From: Scandinavium hiltneri
GTDB taxonomy: Bacteria; Pseudomonadota; Gammaproteobacteria; Enterobacterales; Enterobacteriaceae
NCBI RefSeq assembly: GCF_024764835.1
Contig: NZ_JALIGE010000069.1
Location: 1 to 64,000 of the forward strand
DNA: 64,000 nucleotides
Direction: 5' to 3'
In this document: positions 8,420 through 17,479 of the stretch, piece after piece
How the letters are laid out: each line of letters starts with the position of its first letter
Position numbering within the stretch: position 1 is the first letter of the stretch
Notes under the pieces: model-generated
Seen by the model: the letters and a program-made list of their open reading frames with translations, nothing else
Database searches by the model: none
What the model was told of the DNA's origin: nothing
Position numbers and translations under genes: made by a program

Positions 8420-9343
8420 ATGTCACAGACAATAGAGCTAAAGCTACTAAAAATTATTAATACCCTCGTTGTGTGTGGTAGCGTTAAAACAACGGCAAAG
8501 TTGCTTAACTTAAGCCCTGCTGCAATTAGTTACTCGTTAAAAAAACTCAGGGATATTACCGGGGAGCATCTGTTCATTCGAACCAGAACCGGAATGAAAC
8601 CAAATGCGACTGCTTATGAACTCAGCCAGCGCTATCAAAAATATTTCGCGACTGATGTCGATATTAGCCATAATGAAAATCAGCAGAATGAGAACAGCCT
8701 GACCATTCTGAGCTATTCGCCCATTGAAATGTTACTTTCAGAGTCAATTGCCAGTTTAGCCCACCAGCCCGATAAGTATCGTTATATCTTTTTACCGTAC
8801 ACCATTAACGTTAATGAACGACTGGACAACCTGGTTAATAAAAATGCGTATATCGATATTGGCGCCGAACTGCCACAGGACAAAGCGGTCAGCAAAGTTA
8901 AACTGTTTACCTCAAACATTTCAATACTCACCAGTGTTCATAACACAGAAATTCCGGCAGAAGTGAGTTGTGCTGATTTATATCAGGCGAAACACGCCAT
9001 ATGGTCATCCCTCGGCGATTATTACTGTGAAAATATGCAAGTCTCTGGGGAAGTGAAAAAATATATCCAGGAGAGAGATGTGGCGGTGGTTTCTGGTAGC
9101 ATCATTAACATGGTGGAGCTTTGCGCCCGCAGTAATTACATCATGTTGTTACCTGATATTTTCATTCCATTATTTACCCAGGCATTCGCTGTTAAACGTC
9201 TCAAACTGCCAGCTGAACTGAAAATGAAGCATGATTGCTATATTCATTTTAATAATAAAATGACAGAAAACCCCATTATGACGCGCCTGATTGATGACAT
9301 CATTCACTCTGTGAGAACAAAGTTTACCTCTCAGTCACCCTAG
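8420..9343 (+). CDS. LysR-like transcriptional regulator (second paralogue)
   Basis: This 307-residue regulator starts at ATG 8420 with GGAG nine bases upstream; a GTG at 8405 is an alternative. The helix-turn-helix (about residues 6-60) includes GSVKTTAKLLNLSPAAISYS and FIRTRTGMKPN. The effector half carries YIDIGAELPQDKAVSKVKLF, matching the paralogues on either side. It runs in the same direction as the third copy, with 22 bases between them, so the two are probably co-transcribed. The gene is AT-rich relative to the metabolic genes of the window, which fits acquired DNA. Confidence 0.8.
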   Translation: MSQTIELKLLKIINTLVVCGSVKTTAKLLNLSPAAISYSLKKLRDITGEHLFIRTRTGMKPNATAYELSQRYQKYFATDVDISHNENQQNENSLTILSYSPIEMLLSESIASLAHQPDKYRYIFLPYTINVNERLDNLVNKNAYIDIGAELPQDKAVSKVKLFTSNISILTSVHNTEIPAEVSCADLYQAKHAIWSSLGDYYCENMQVSGEVKKYIQERDVAVVSGSIINMVELCARSNYIMLLPDIFIPLFTQAFAVKRLKLPAELKMKHDCYIHFNNKMTENPIMTRLIDDIIHSVRTKFTSQSP

Positions 9344-9365
9344 CTTTGTCACCGCTGGAAGAACA

Positions 9366-10208
9366 ATGCATACGATAAGCCTACAAAAACTAAAGATAAT
9401 CAATGAAGTCATTGAGTGTGAGAATGCGATGAAAGCGGCCTCGCGCCTGAATATCTCACCGTCAACGATTAGCTACACCATTAAGAGTCTGAAAGAGAAG
9501 CTTGGCACTGATATTTTTATCAGAACCCGCTTTGGCTTAAAACCAAATGAGACTGCGTTGGCTTTGCAGGCGCGTTATCGAGAATTGAATGCGCTAAACA
9601 CATCGCGGAAAGAATATTTTATTGCAACATACTCTTTAATTGAGCTTTTGCTGACCGAGTCAATTCAATCCCGTGATGATTCGACCCTGTTCCATTTTAT
9701 TACTATGGATGCAAGCGAAGAGGAGCGACTGAGCAAACTCAAACAGCGCGAAGTTGATATTGATATCGGGGGAAAACTTCCGGATGATGTCGCCCTTGTG
9801 TCTAAAAAATTTCTGCAATCTGATATGAAGATTCTTGTCAGTGAGAATCACTCGACGATAGATGACAATTTCACTCTCTCTGACTGGCGTAATAATAGTC
9901 ATCTTCGCTGGCGCCGGGATCTTGGTAGTATTACCAGCATGATTGATGGAATGGATACAGAAAATGAACTTATCATTAATCGCGAGATTTCATGGGAAAG
10001 CCCTAATTTACTGACCATGGCTTATTTATGCTCCAGAGGGGATTCAGTCATGATTGTTCCTGATGCGTTCATTGGTGCCCTGCAAAAAATATTTCCATTA
10101 AAGCCATTCCCGCTGCCAAATGAACTAAATTTGAAGTTTGAATGTTATATTCATCACCATCGCTCTTTAAAGGTTGAGCTGGACGATATCGATTTAAAGT
10201 TTATGTAA
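9366..10208 (+). CDS. LysR-like transcriptional regulator (third paralogue)
   Basis: This 280-residue protein is the shortest of the three. The DNA-binding part (LQKLKIINEVIECENAMKAA, ISPSTISYTIKSL, FIRTRFGLKPN) is intact, while the linker between DNA-binding and effector domain is shorter than in its neighbours. It keeps REVDIDIGGKLPDDVAL and a C-terminal FECYIHHHRSL. It follows the second copy closely and ends 140 bases before the ddc gene, which faces it. Function is unknown; it could act with the other two as a small regulatory set. Confidence 0.78.
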   Translation: MHTISLQKLKIINEVIECENAMKAASRLNISPSTISYTIKSLKEKLGTDIFIRTRFGLKPNETALALQARYRELNALNTSRKEYFIATYSLIELLLTESIQSRDDSTLFHFITMDASEEERLSKLKQREVDIDIGGKLPDDVALVSKKFLQSDMKILVSENHSTIDDNFTLSDWRNNSHLRWRRDLGSITSMIDGMDTENELIINREISWESPNLLTMAYLCSRGDSVMIVPDAFIGALQKIFPLKPFPLPNELNLKFECYIHHHRSLKVELDDIDLKFM

Positions 10209-10348
10209 ACTTTCGGTGCGGGGTCAATCCAATTATTGGGTTAAATTGTCTACATGGGTGGGATATGCCCATACGCTACGTGAAACCTTACCTCAAAAGC
10301 CACCTACATTTCACGCAGCGCATGGCTGTTCACTTCAACTCTACGCGT

Positions 10349-11824
10349 TTAGGACTGGAACTCTGCATTGAGCAATATTTCAGCCGTATCTTTCACGCTT
10401 GCCAGCAGGATTTTTACATCCTCCAGACAAACCGTTGGGTTCAACAGCGTCATCTTGAGGCAGGTTATGCCGTCCGCTTCGGTTACCCCAACGTTGGCGC
10501 TCCCGGATGCCAGCAAAACGTCGCCAATACGTTGGTTTAGCAACGCGACAAATGTGCTATCGCTACTTTCCGGGCGGAAACGGAACAATACACTTGCCAG
10601 CTGAGGCTGCATAACCAGTTCCAGATGCGGCTGTGCTGAAACATATTCCGCCACTTCTTGCGACAGCGTTACACCGTTATCAATGATCTCGGCGTACTGC
10701 TTTTTGCCTAGCGCTTCAAGGCCCATCCACAGTTTCAGGGCATCAAACCGACGCGTGGTTTGCAGTGATTTCGACACGAGGTTCGGCACGCCCTGCTCTT
10801 CGTCAAAATCAGAGTTCAGGTACGCCGCCTGATAACGCATCAACTCGAAATGACGCACGTCTTTCAACAGGAATGCACCACAGCTGATAGTCTGGAAGAA
10901 CTGTTTGTGGAAATCCAGGGTCACAGAGTCTGCGCATTCCAGGCCGTTCAGGTAATAGCGATACTTCTCAGAAAGCAGCAGCGCCCCGCCCCATGCGGCA
11001 TCAACGTGAACCCAGATATTTTCTTGCGCGGCAAGCGTTGTTATCTCGGCTAACGGATCAATAGCACCTGCATCCGTGGTGCCGGCAGTGGCCACAATCG
11101 CCATCACCTGCTCACCCTTGGCTTTCGCCTGCGCCAGTTTGGCTTTCAGATCAGCAAGGTCCATCCGTGAGAACGCATCGGTTTTCACCTGGGTGACGGA
11201 CTGATAGCCCAGCCCCATCAACGCCATATTTTTTTGCACAGAAAAGTGTGCGCTTTCAGAGCAGAACACTTTGATTTTGCTCAGATCGCCCGTTAATCCC
11301 TGCAACTGGACGGAATGCCCCTGACGCGCGAAGAAGGCATCACGCGCCAGCATCAGCCCCATCAGGTTACTCTGGGTGCCACCACTGGTGAACACGCCGG
11401 CATCACCGGCGCTGTATCCCACCTGTTCCCGCAGCCACTGAATGAGTTTTACCTCAATGATAGTCGCTGACGGGCTTTGATCCCAGGAGTCCATACTCTG
11501 ATTAGTGGCGTTGATCAACACCTCCGCGGCCTGGCTGATGACCAGGCTTGGGCAGTGCAGATGCGCCACGCATTGGGCGTGATGGACAGAAAGACTGTCC
11601 TTGAGGAAATACTCAACTGCACGCGCAATGGCGGCCTGGTTGCCCAGGCCCTCTGAGGTAAAGTTCAACTGGATGCGTTCGCGCAGCTGGTCGACGGTTT
11701 TCCCCTGATACATTTCAGGCTGCTTTAACCAGTCGATAACCGCCTGGCTGCTCTGCTCAATGGCATCCTGATAGGCGGCGACACTTTGCGCCGAACCGGA
11801 CAAAATCGGGTTGTTATCTGACAC
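10349..11824 (-). CDS. ddc: L-2,4-diaminobutyrate decarboxylase
   Basis: This 491-residue PLP enzyme of the group II decarboxylase family converts L-2,4-diaminobutyrate to 1,3-diaminopropane and CO2. The PLP lysine is in TLDFHKQFF (about residue 307), preceded by HVDAAWGGALLLSEK, where the aspartate binds the pyridine nitrogen. TSGGTQSNLMGL and the catalytic-loop histidine region SAHFSVQKN are present. It starts at GTG 11824 with GGAG about eight bases upstream. The gene begins 14 bases after the dat stop, so the two form an operon in pathway order. Length matches characterised Acinetobacter/Enterobacter-type Ddc proteins (about 490-510). Confidence 0.93.
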   Translation of the reverse strand: MSDNNPILSGSAQSVAAYQDAIEQSSQAVIDWLKQPEMYQGKTVDQLRERIQLNFTSEGLGNQAAIARAVEYFLKDSLSVHHAQCVAHLHCPSLVISQAAEVLINATNQSMDSWDQSPSATIIEVKLIQWLREQVGYSAGDAGVFTSGGTQSNLMGLMLARDAFFARQGHSVQLQGLTGDLSKIKVFCSESAHFSVQKNMALMGLGYQSVTQVKTDAFSRMDLADLKAKLAQAKAKGEQVMAIVATAGTTDAGAIDPLAEITTLAAQENIWVHVDAAWGGALLLSEKYRYYLNGLECADSVTLDFHKQFFQTISCGAFLLKDVRHFELMRYQAAYLNSDFDEEQGVPNLVSKSLQTTRRFDALKLWMGLEALGKKQYAEIIDNGVTLSQEVAEYVSAQPHLELVMQPQLASVLFRFRPESSDSTFVALLNQRIGDVLLASGSANVGVTEADGITCLKMTLLNPTVCLEDVKILLASVKDTAEILLNAEFQS

Positions 11825-11838
11825 TGAGTTAGCTCCGA

Positions 11839-13224
11839 TTAAACTGGCTTGATGCCAGCGCCCTGCAAGGCGTTTTCAAATTTATCGAGGAAAATTTCCA
11901 GCTCTTCATCGGTGATCAGCAGAGACGGCAGCAGGCGCAGGACGCAACCATGACGTCCACCACGCTCCAGAATCAGTCCGGATTCGAAGCATTTTTTCTG
12001 CAACAGTGCAGAAAGTTCGCCATCTGCCGGGTAGCATCCCATATGATCCTGTGCTTCATTCGGCTTCACGATTTCGATGCCGATCATCAGGCCCAGACCG
12101 CGTACGTGACCGATAACCGGGTAACGTTTTTGCAGGTCAGCCAGTTTGCCCTTCAGCCATTCACCCTGCACGGCAACTTTATCGGCAACGGACTCATCTT
12201 TAAGGATTTTAAGCGTGGTCAAGCCGGTGGCCATTGCCAGCTGGTTACCGCGGAATGTCCCGGTATGGTGGCCTGGCGCCCATGCGTCGAACTGTTTTTT
12301 GATGCCCAGTACAGCCAGCGGCAGACCGCCACCAACAGCTTTAGACATGACGATGATGTCGGGCTCGATACCGGCGTGCTCAAAGGCGAACAGTTTGCCG
12401 GTGCGGCAGAAACCAGCCTGGACTTCATCGAGGATCAGCAGAATGCCATGCTCCTGCGTGACTTTACGGATGCGCTGCAGCCACTCAACCGGGGCCGGGT
12501 TCACCCCGCCCTCACCCTGAACCGCTTCAAGGATCACCGCCGCTGGTTTGCGAACGCCGCTTTCAACGTCGTTGATCAGGTTTTCGAAATAGTAGGTCAG
12601 CGCTTTAACGCCAGCGTCACCGCCAATACCTAGCGGGCAGCGGTACAGATGCGGATAAGGCATAAACTGCACTTCCGGCATCATGTTGCTGACGGCTTCT
12701 TTTGGTGACAGGTTACCGGTTACGGAGAGCGCACCGTGCGTCATCCCGTGGTAGGCGCCGGAGAAGCTGATAATGCCTGAACGGCCAGTGACTTTTTTCG
12801 CCAGTTTAAGTGCGGCTTCAACCGCATCCGCGCCTGACGGACCGGTGAATTGCAGGCAATATTCTTTGCCCTGACCCGGTAATAAAGAGAGTAAATAAGA
12901 TGAAAATTCATCTTTCAGAGGGGTGGTCAAATCCAGCGTATGTAACGGTAAGCCGCTGCTGATGACACTTTGAATGCTTTGAAGCACGTCAGGATGATTA
13001 TGACCCAGCGCCAACGTTCCGGCGCCTGCCAGACAATCAAGATATTGATTATTTTCAACGTCGGTTATCCATACGCCCTGTGCTTTGGCAATCGCCAAGG
13101 GCAGCTTACGTGGGTAGCTTCTGACGTTAGATTCAAACTCGGCTTGTCTTGCGAGGAAGGTATCATTGCTTTGAGGTAATGAATGAGCACTTAAAGTATC
13201 AATACGGACTTTATCCGTCATCAT
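11839..13224 (-). CDS. dat: diaminobutyrate-2-oxoglutarate transaminase
   Basis: This 461-residue class III aminotransferase makes L-2,4-diaminobutyrate from L-aspartate 4-semialdehyde using glutamate as amino donor. The PLP lysine lies in IVMSKAVGGGLPLAV (about residue 295), preceded by LILDEVQAGFCRTG. The GPSGADAVEAALKLAKK cofactor loop and SFSGAYHGMTHGA are intact. Two adjacent ATGs (13224, 13221) follow AGGAGTG. It is co-transcribed with ddc. The substrate comes from the aspartokinase branch, and an aspartokinase paralogue lies just upstream in the opposite direction, so the locus looks like a complete route to 1,3-diaminopropane. Confidence 0.93.
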   Translation of the reverse strand: MMTDKVRIDTLSAHSLPQSNDTFLARQAEFESNVRSYPRKLPLAIAKAQGVWITDVENNQYLDCLAGAGTLALGHNHPDVLQSIQSVISSGLPLHTLDLTTPLKDEFSSYLLSLLPGQGKEYCLQFTGPSGADAVEAALKLAKKVTGRSGIISFSGAYHGMTHGALSVTGNLSPKEAVSNMMPEVQFMPYPHLYRCPLGIGGDAGVKALTYYFENLINDVESGVRKPAAVILEAVQGEGGVNPAPVEWLQRIRKVTQEHGILLILDEVQAGFCRTGKLFAFEHAGIEPDIIVMSKAVGGGLPLAVLGIKKQFDAWAPGHHTGTFRGNQLAMATGLTTLKILKDESVADKVAVQGEWLKGKLADLQKRYPVIGHVRGLGLMIGIEIVKPNEAQDHMGCYPADGELSALLQKKCFESGLILERGGRHGCVLRLLPSLLITDEELEIFLDKFENALQGAGIKPV

Positions 13225-13841
13225 ATCACTCCTACAACCACGGGTATTAATAACACCGGATTGAGTTAAAGGTTAAAAGGATTGCCTGTAAAAAACGCGG
13301 CTAATATATGTTTTTTTAAAAAAGGACTCAATCATTTTTTTAATTTTAACTTTTATCATTAAAATCAATGAGTAAGGGTGTTTATTTGATTTTTAACTGG
13401 CATTTATGACTGTTTGCAATGTCATGAAACACATCGTTTTCTTATGGTTTACATTTCCCTGCCGCAAATTTTTCCCAAATGATGCAAGAATCATCCCATA
13501 ACACATTATTTTTATTGGTTTATTTCTTGGGGAAATAAAAACATCGATCCCTAAAGATAAATCACTTACTATGTCGCGCTTATTTATGGCATCCGTAAAT
13601 AAAGAACTATACCCAAAATAATTCGAGTTGCATCGCGGCGGCAAGAGAATGAGTCTCGATGAGCCTAGTAACCTAAGTGATTCGGGCCAGTGAGCGTAGC
13701 CAACAAAGATGCAGCTTGAAGGATGACGGGTATAAACAGAAATGTTCGCGGGCGGACATTTCGTAAGGTGAAGCGAGCTTCCCTTATGCCGAGAATGAAA
13801 GTTTCTTGCCATCTTTTATGGCGCCCTGAGATGAGAGTGTT
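13225..13841. promoter_or_regulatory. divergent control region between dat and the aspartokinase gene
   Basis: This 617-base region carries the promoters of both divergent units. The dat side (13225-13400) is very AT-rich. The aspartokinase side contains a whole ERIC repeat (13608-13734), after which about 107 bases remain before the ATG at 13842. I do not see a recognisable lysine riboswitch, which would be expected in front of an ordinary lysC in this family. Confidence 0.5.
13608..13734. repeat. ERIC element (enterobacterial repetitive intergenic consensus)
   Basis: This is a 127-base imperfect palindrome bounded by TATACCC and GGGTATA. Inner arms AATTCGAGTTGCATC and GATGCAGCTTGAAG are inverted copies, and the centre includes CTAAGTGATTCGGGCCAGTG, close to the region matched by the classical ERIC2 primer. 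Length and ends agree with full-size ERIC. It is transcribed as part of the leader of the downstream gene or ends before its promoter; which is not clear. Confidence 0.92.
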
Positions 13842-15203
13842 ATGACACGCGTTTATCCACAATTCGTCATTGCCAAATTTGGCGGTACCAGCGTTGCTGA
13901 CTTCGACTCTATGAATCGTAGTGCCGGTATTGTTCTTGCAGATGACCACGTTCGTCTGGTCGTTTTATCTGCCTCCGCAGGTGTTACCAATCTATTAGTC
14001 GAACTTTCTAAGGGTCTGGAAAGTCACGATCGGATGGATAAAATTGATACCCTTCGCGCTATCCAGCACAACATTATTTCCCGTTTAAAATCGCCGTCGA
14101 TCGTTGCCAGGCAAATCGACCAACTACTTGAAAACATTGCCCATCTTGCCGAAACGGCATCGGCTACGCCGTCCACTGCACTGAGTGATGAACTGGTCAG
14201 CCATGGTGAACTGATGTCTAGCCTGTTATTCACTGAGGTTCTTCGTGAACGGGAAGCCAGGGCAGAATGGTTTGATGCGCGTAAAGTCATCCGAACAAAC
14301 TCCCTCTACGGCTGCGCAGAACCCCATCTCAGCCTTGTGGAAACACAGGTCGAGACCCATCTTCGCCCACGTCTTGAACAGACGATTGTTATCACTCAGG
14401 GATTTATTGGCAGTGATGAAAATGAGCAGACTACGACGCTTGGACGGGGCGGCAGCGACTACACCGCCTCCCTGCTTGGGGAAGCATTGCACGCCGCACG
14501 GGTCGATATCTGGACTGATGTGGCTGGGATCTACACCACCGATCCGCGCATTGTGGCGCAGGCCCGCCGTATCGACCATATCTCCTTTTCAGAAGCCAGT
14601 AATATGGCCACTTTTGGTGCGAAGGTACTTCATCCGGCGACCCTGTTACCGGCAATGCGGAAAAACATCCCGGTCTTTGTCGGTTCCAGCAAAAATACCG
14701 CAGCTGGTGGAACGCTGGTTCGCCGCGAGACAGAAAATCCGCCGCAATATCGCGCCATTGCCGTTCGCCGCAAACAGACCCTACTGAGATTACACAGCCT
14801 GCACCAGCGACCAGCATATGCATTTTTTGCCGACATTTTTACGATTATGGCAGAGCATCAGGTTGATGTGGATCTGGTCACCACCACCGAGCGAGGCATC
14901 GCGATGGCCCTGAACGGCACGGGTTGCACATCAGGAGACGGTGACACATTAACCACCGCGCTGTTGACCGCCCTCTCTGCTCATTGTCAGGTCGAGATTG
15001 AAACCGGGTTGGCATTGATCACAGTGATTGGCAATCAACTCCCTCGTAGTCCAGGCGTATGCCGGGATGCCTTTATGGAATCAGAGGAGTATTGCGTGCG
15101 AATGATTTTTCATGGCGCATCCAATGACAATCTTTGTTTCCTGCTGCCGGAGAATACTGCCGACGACGCGATTGTGACGCTACACCGTAGATTATTTGAG
15201 TAA
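13842..15203 (+). CDS. aspartate kinase, LysC (AK III) paralogue
   Basis: This 453-residue protein phosphorylates L-aspartate, the first step towards aspartate semialdehyde. The kinase part carries KFGGTSVADFDSMNR (residues 12-26), VVLSASAGVTNLL, DELVSHGELMSSLLF and TTTLGRGGSDYTASL. FGAKVLHPATLLPAM and PVFVGSSKNTAAGGTLV lead into tandem ACT domains. Overall it is roughly 60% like E. coli LysC by eye. The ACT region is more diverged: the lysine-binding segment around residues 320-360 of E. coli LysC, with TLHSLNM and its TTSE motif, is here LHSLHQ and TTTERG. Feedback control may therefore differ. Divergent from dat-ddc, it probably feeds aspartate semialdehyde to that pathway. I avoid the name lysC because the housekeeping gene should lie elsewhere. 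Confidence 0.88.
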   Translation: MTRVYPQFVIAKFGGTSVADFDSMNRSAGIVLADDHVRLVVLSASAGVTNLLVELSKGLESHDRMDKIDTLRAIQHNIISRLKSPSIVARQIDQLLENIAHLAETASATPSTALSDELVSHGELMSSLLFTEVLREREARAEWFDARKVIRTNSLYGCAEPHLSLVETQVETHLRPRLEQTIVITQGFIGSDENEQTTTLGRGGSDYTASLLGEALHAARVDIWTDVAGIYTTDPRIVAQARRIDHISFSEASNMATFGAKVLHPATLLPAMRKNIPVFVGSSKNTAAGGTLVRRETENPPQYRAIAVRRKQTLLRLHSLHQRPAYAFFADIFTIMAEHQVDVDLVTTTERGIAMALNGTGCTSGDGDTLTTALLTALSAHCQVEIETGLALITVIGNQLPRSPGVCRDAFMESEEYCVRMIFHGASNDNLCFLLPENTADDAIVTLHRRLFE

Positions 15204-15209
15204 GCCAGA

Positions 15210-15236
15210 ACAGGGGCGTGCATGCGTCCCTGTTTC
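15210..15236 (+). terminator. probable terminator of the aspartokinase gene
   Basis: ACAGGG (15210-15215) and CCCTGT (15228-15233) with further inner pairs form a hairpin seven bases after the stop, followed by a short TTT run. The weak T-tract lowers certainty. Confidence 0.5.
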
Positions 15237-15348
15237 ATCGAAGCGCGAGTGAATCGACTTCAGCGTATCCATGATTCCCGACGGAATACACATACTCTTT
15301 TGCCCCTTCGTGCTATGGTGAGGCCCGTTCATTGAAGAGTTAATCATT

Positions 15349-15513
15349 ATGTCTTTTCTCGACTACGCAATGAAGCTCATTGGTGGTGCGTCGACGACGA
15401 CGGTCACCTGCCCCAATTGTGGTGTTAAATCAACGCAGGCTGCCTCAAAAATACGACTCAAACAGGCAATGCTGTGTCCGGGATGCAAATCCCTGTTTAT
15501 CGCGTCACGCTAA
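15349..15513 (+). CDS. small zinc-ribbon protein, YnfU-like
   Basis: This 54-residue protein starts at ATG 15349, with GAAGAG about 11 bases upstream, and ends at TAA 15511-15513. It contains two CxxC pairs, CPNCG (residues 21-25) and CPGCK (43-47), spaced as in a single zinc ribbon. The N-terminal MSFLDYAMKLIGG and the SKIR and CKSLF segments recall the E. coli YnfU family of cysteine-rich small proteins. It would be cytosolic; no membrane segment is visible. A strong terminator follows directly. The role is unknown. The gene is too short for many gene finders. Confidence 0.75.
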   Translation: MSFLDYAMKLIGGASTTTVTCPNCGVKSTQAASKIRLKQAMLCPGCKSLFIASR

Positions 15514-15529
15514 ACTTTCGAACCGCATT

Positions 15530-15556
15530 CAGAACACCAGCCTGGTGTTCTGTTTT
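15530..15556 (+). terminator. rho-independent terminator after the zinc-ribbon gene
   Basis: CAGAACACCA (15530-15539) and TGGTGTTCTG (15543-15552) form a perfect 10-bp stem with a three-base loop, followed by TTTTC. Confidence 0.9.
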
Positions 15557-15778
15557 CATTTTCAATCCCATTTCTTTGCGTCAAATAAAACACGCTTCAT
15601 GATGACTGGCTCATATTTGGCATAAGGCGACAAAACACGTCCATTACTTAAATCAGGATCCGGATATTTTTTTATAAACAGAAAAAATGGTGTCAGGCTC
15701 ACGCTTCGTTTTATTGGGCTTGAGAAACAGGGTTATGCCACTTAGTGTAGTTCTCTGATATCCCGGCTGGAACAGACA

Positions 15779-17479
15779 ATGAAAACATTACTGGCAATAA
15801 ACTCACCGCTGATTAAAAAAATTGCGACATTCTCCTTTTTAATCGTTTGTCTGGCGTCTGTGTTGTCATGGGGGTTAATTAAAGATGCTTATGAACATTA
15901 TAGTCAGGCACAAAATAACATTGAGCAATTTTCTGACTTTTATCGGGTGCTGGATGTCTCTAACAAACTCGCTGAAGAACGTGGGTATGCGAATCAGCTG
16001 ATATTCGCGACGGTTGGAAGCATGGCCCATGCTAAAGCGGCCTTCATTAAAAGCCAGATGGAAACCGATGAAGCGCTAACAAAAGTCCCTCAGGATATCC
16101 TCTCCAGCGCTCTGTTACAGAACACGCTTTCACATCTGATTCGAGGCCGTGAAGAGGTTGATATCTATGCGGCAGGCCCCAGAACAGACCCGCATGAAGC
16201 CAGGAAAGCCGTTGATATGATGATGGAGTCGACGGAGTATTTTCACAATGTGCTGTTTGTTAAAACCGAATCCTTCATCAAAATGGAGCCAACTGCCTTC
16301 AGCGCCATTTTGCAAGGTCAGGCCCTAGGGGAGTTGAGAAATTCAACAGGAAAACTGGGGTCTTATTTTTTGTATTACCTGAACACTGGAACGCCGTTGT
16401 CTGAATCCCAGCTGGAGAAAATATCCAGAGCCTGGCAACAAATTGAAACTCAATGGTGGTTGTTGGGTATTCCAACCAGCTACAGTTCTGACACGGACTC
16501 GTTTCGCACATTAATGCTGAAAACCCGGCATAACTTTCAGAATAAAGGTGCAGCGCTGATACGCCACCTCCAGACTCAAAGTGAAAACAGAGAATCTTAT
16601 TCTGTCTCGGTCAGCGAATTTACCGTCCGTTATCAGGACAGCCTTAATACATTTAATGACATGCTTCAAATGTATTTATTTAACGTCCATCAGTATTATG
16701 GCAAAGTGAAAAATCAGGCGCTGGAGCATTTTGTCCTGACGCTTATTATCCTTTTTACTATCTATTCACTGGCGATAATCGGTATTCTGTATATCCATTT
16801 CAACGTGGTGAAACCCTTATTGAAACTGAATGTCAGGGCGAAATCTATGGGCGAAGATGACGTGTCATCCCCCGCTTATCAGGAGGTCTGCGAGATAAAA
16901 GCGCTGCAGTCCAGCCTTGATAAGCTCGAAGAACATATCGATGAAAACAGAATACTCAGCGATGAGCTCAAAAAACTCACTGAAATTGATGCGCTTACCG
17001 GGGTGTTAAATCGTCGCGGGTTCGAACTACAACGGGAAAAACTGCTCGCAACGGTCAGCGCTGACACGCCGGTCTGGCTGGTGTTAATCGATATTGATCA
17101 TTTCAAACGGATCAACGATACCTGGGGCCATCCCGCGGGGGATAAGGTTTTGGCCAGCCTGGGCGATACCTTAAATCATGTCGCCCTGCCCAATTGGATG
17201 GTTGCCCGAATCGGCGGAGAGGAGTTTGCCGTAATGTTCAGTTCGGATAGCCAGCAGGATGTTCTGAACTCTGTCCGCAGGCTGCAAATGGCCTGCAGGA
17301 ATTTGCGCGTCATGACCGATAATGGCGAGGTCATACGTTTAACCGCCAGTTTTGGCGTGGCAAAAGGCTTACCTGCTGACCAGGACAGAATGATGTCTGA
17401 TGCCGACCAGGCGCTCTATCAATCGAAAAAAACAGGTCGCGATAAAATTACCGGCATTGGAGATGCGGAGTCGCACTAA
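15779..17479 (+). CDS. membrane diguanylate cyclase with periplasmic sensor domain
   Basis: This 566-residue protein would make cyclic di-GMP. A transmembrane helix near residues 14-33 is followed by an all-helical periplasmic domain of about 290 residues. A second membrane helix (about 320-345) leads to a HAMP-like stretch, and the C-terminal GGDEF domain spans about residues 400-560. The active site reads GGEEF (about 479-483), and the metal- and substrate-binding residues in DIDHFKRINDTWGHPAGD and DALTGVLNRRGF are present, so it should be active. The usual RxxD inhibitory site just before GGEEF is absent (LPNW here), which suggests little product inhibition. It overlaps the convergent VF530-type gene by four bases. 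Confidence 0.9.
   Translation: MKTLLAINSPLIKKIATFSFLIVCLASVLSWGLIKDAYEHYSQAQNNIEQFSDFYRVLDVSNKLAEERGYANQLIFATVGSMAHAKAAFIKSQMETDEALTKVPQDILSSALLQNTLSHLIRGREEVDIYAAGPRTDPHEARKAVDMMMESTEYFHNVLFVKTESFIKMEPTAFSAILQGQALGELRNSTGKLGSYFLYYLNTGTPLSESQLEKISRAWQQIETQWWLLGIPTSYSSDTDSFRTLMLKTRHNFQNKGAALIRHLQTQSENRESYSVSVSEFTVRYQDSLNTFNDMLQMYLFNVHQYYGKVKNQALEHFVLTLIILFTIYSLAIIGILYIHFNVVKPLLKLNVRAKSMGEDDVSSPAYQEVCEIKALQSSLDKLEEHIDENRILSDELKKLTEIDALTGVLNRRGFELQREKLLATVSADTPVWLVLIDIDHFKRINDTWGHPAGDKVLASLGDTLNHVALPNWMVARIGGEEFAVMFSSDSQQDVLNSVRRLQMACRNLRVMTDNGEVIRLTASFGVAKGLPADQDRMMSDADQALYQSKKTGRDKITGIGDAESH

Noticed and set aside
13842..15203. Naming the aspartokinase lysC
   Set aside because: Sequence is LysC-like but the location beside dat-ddc and the diverged ACT half suggest a paralogue; the housekeeping gene is expected elsewhere.
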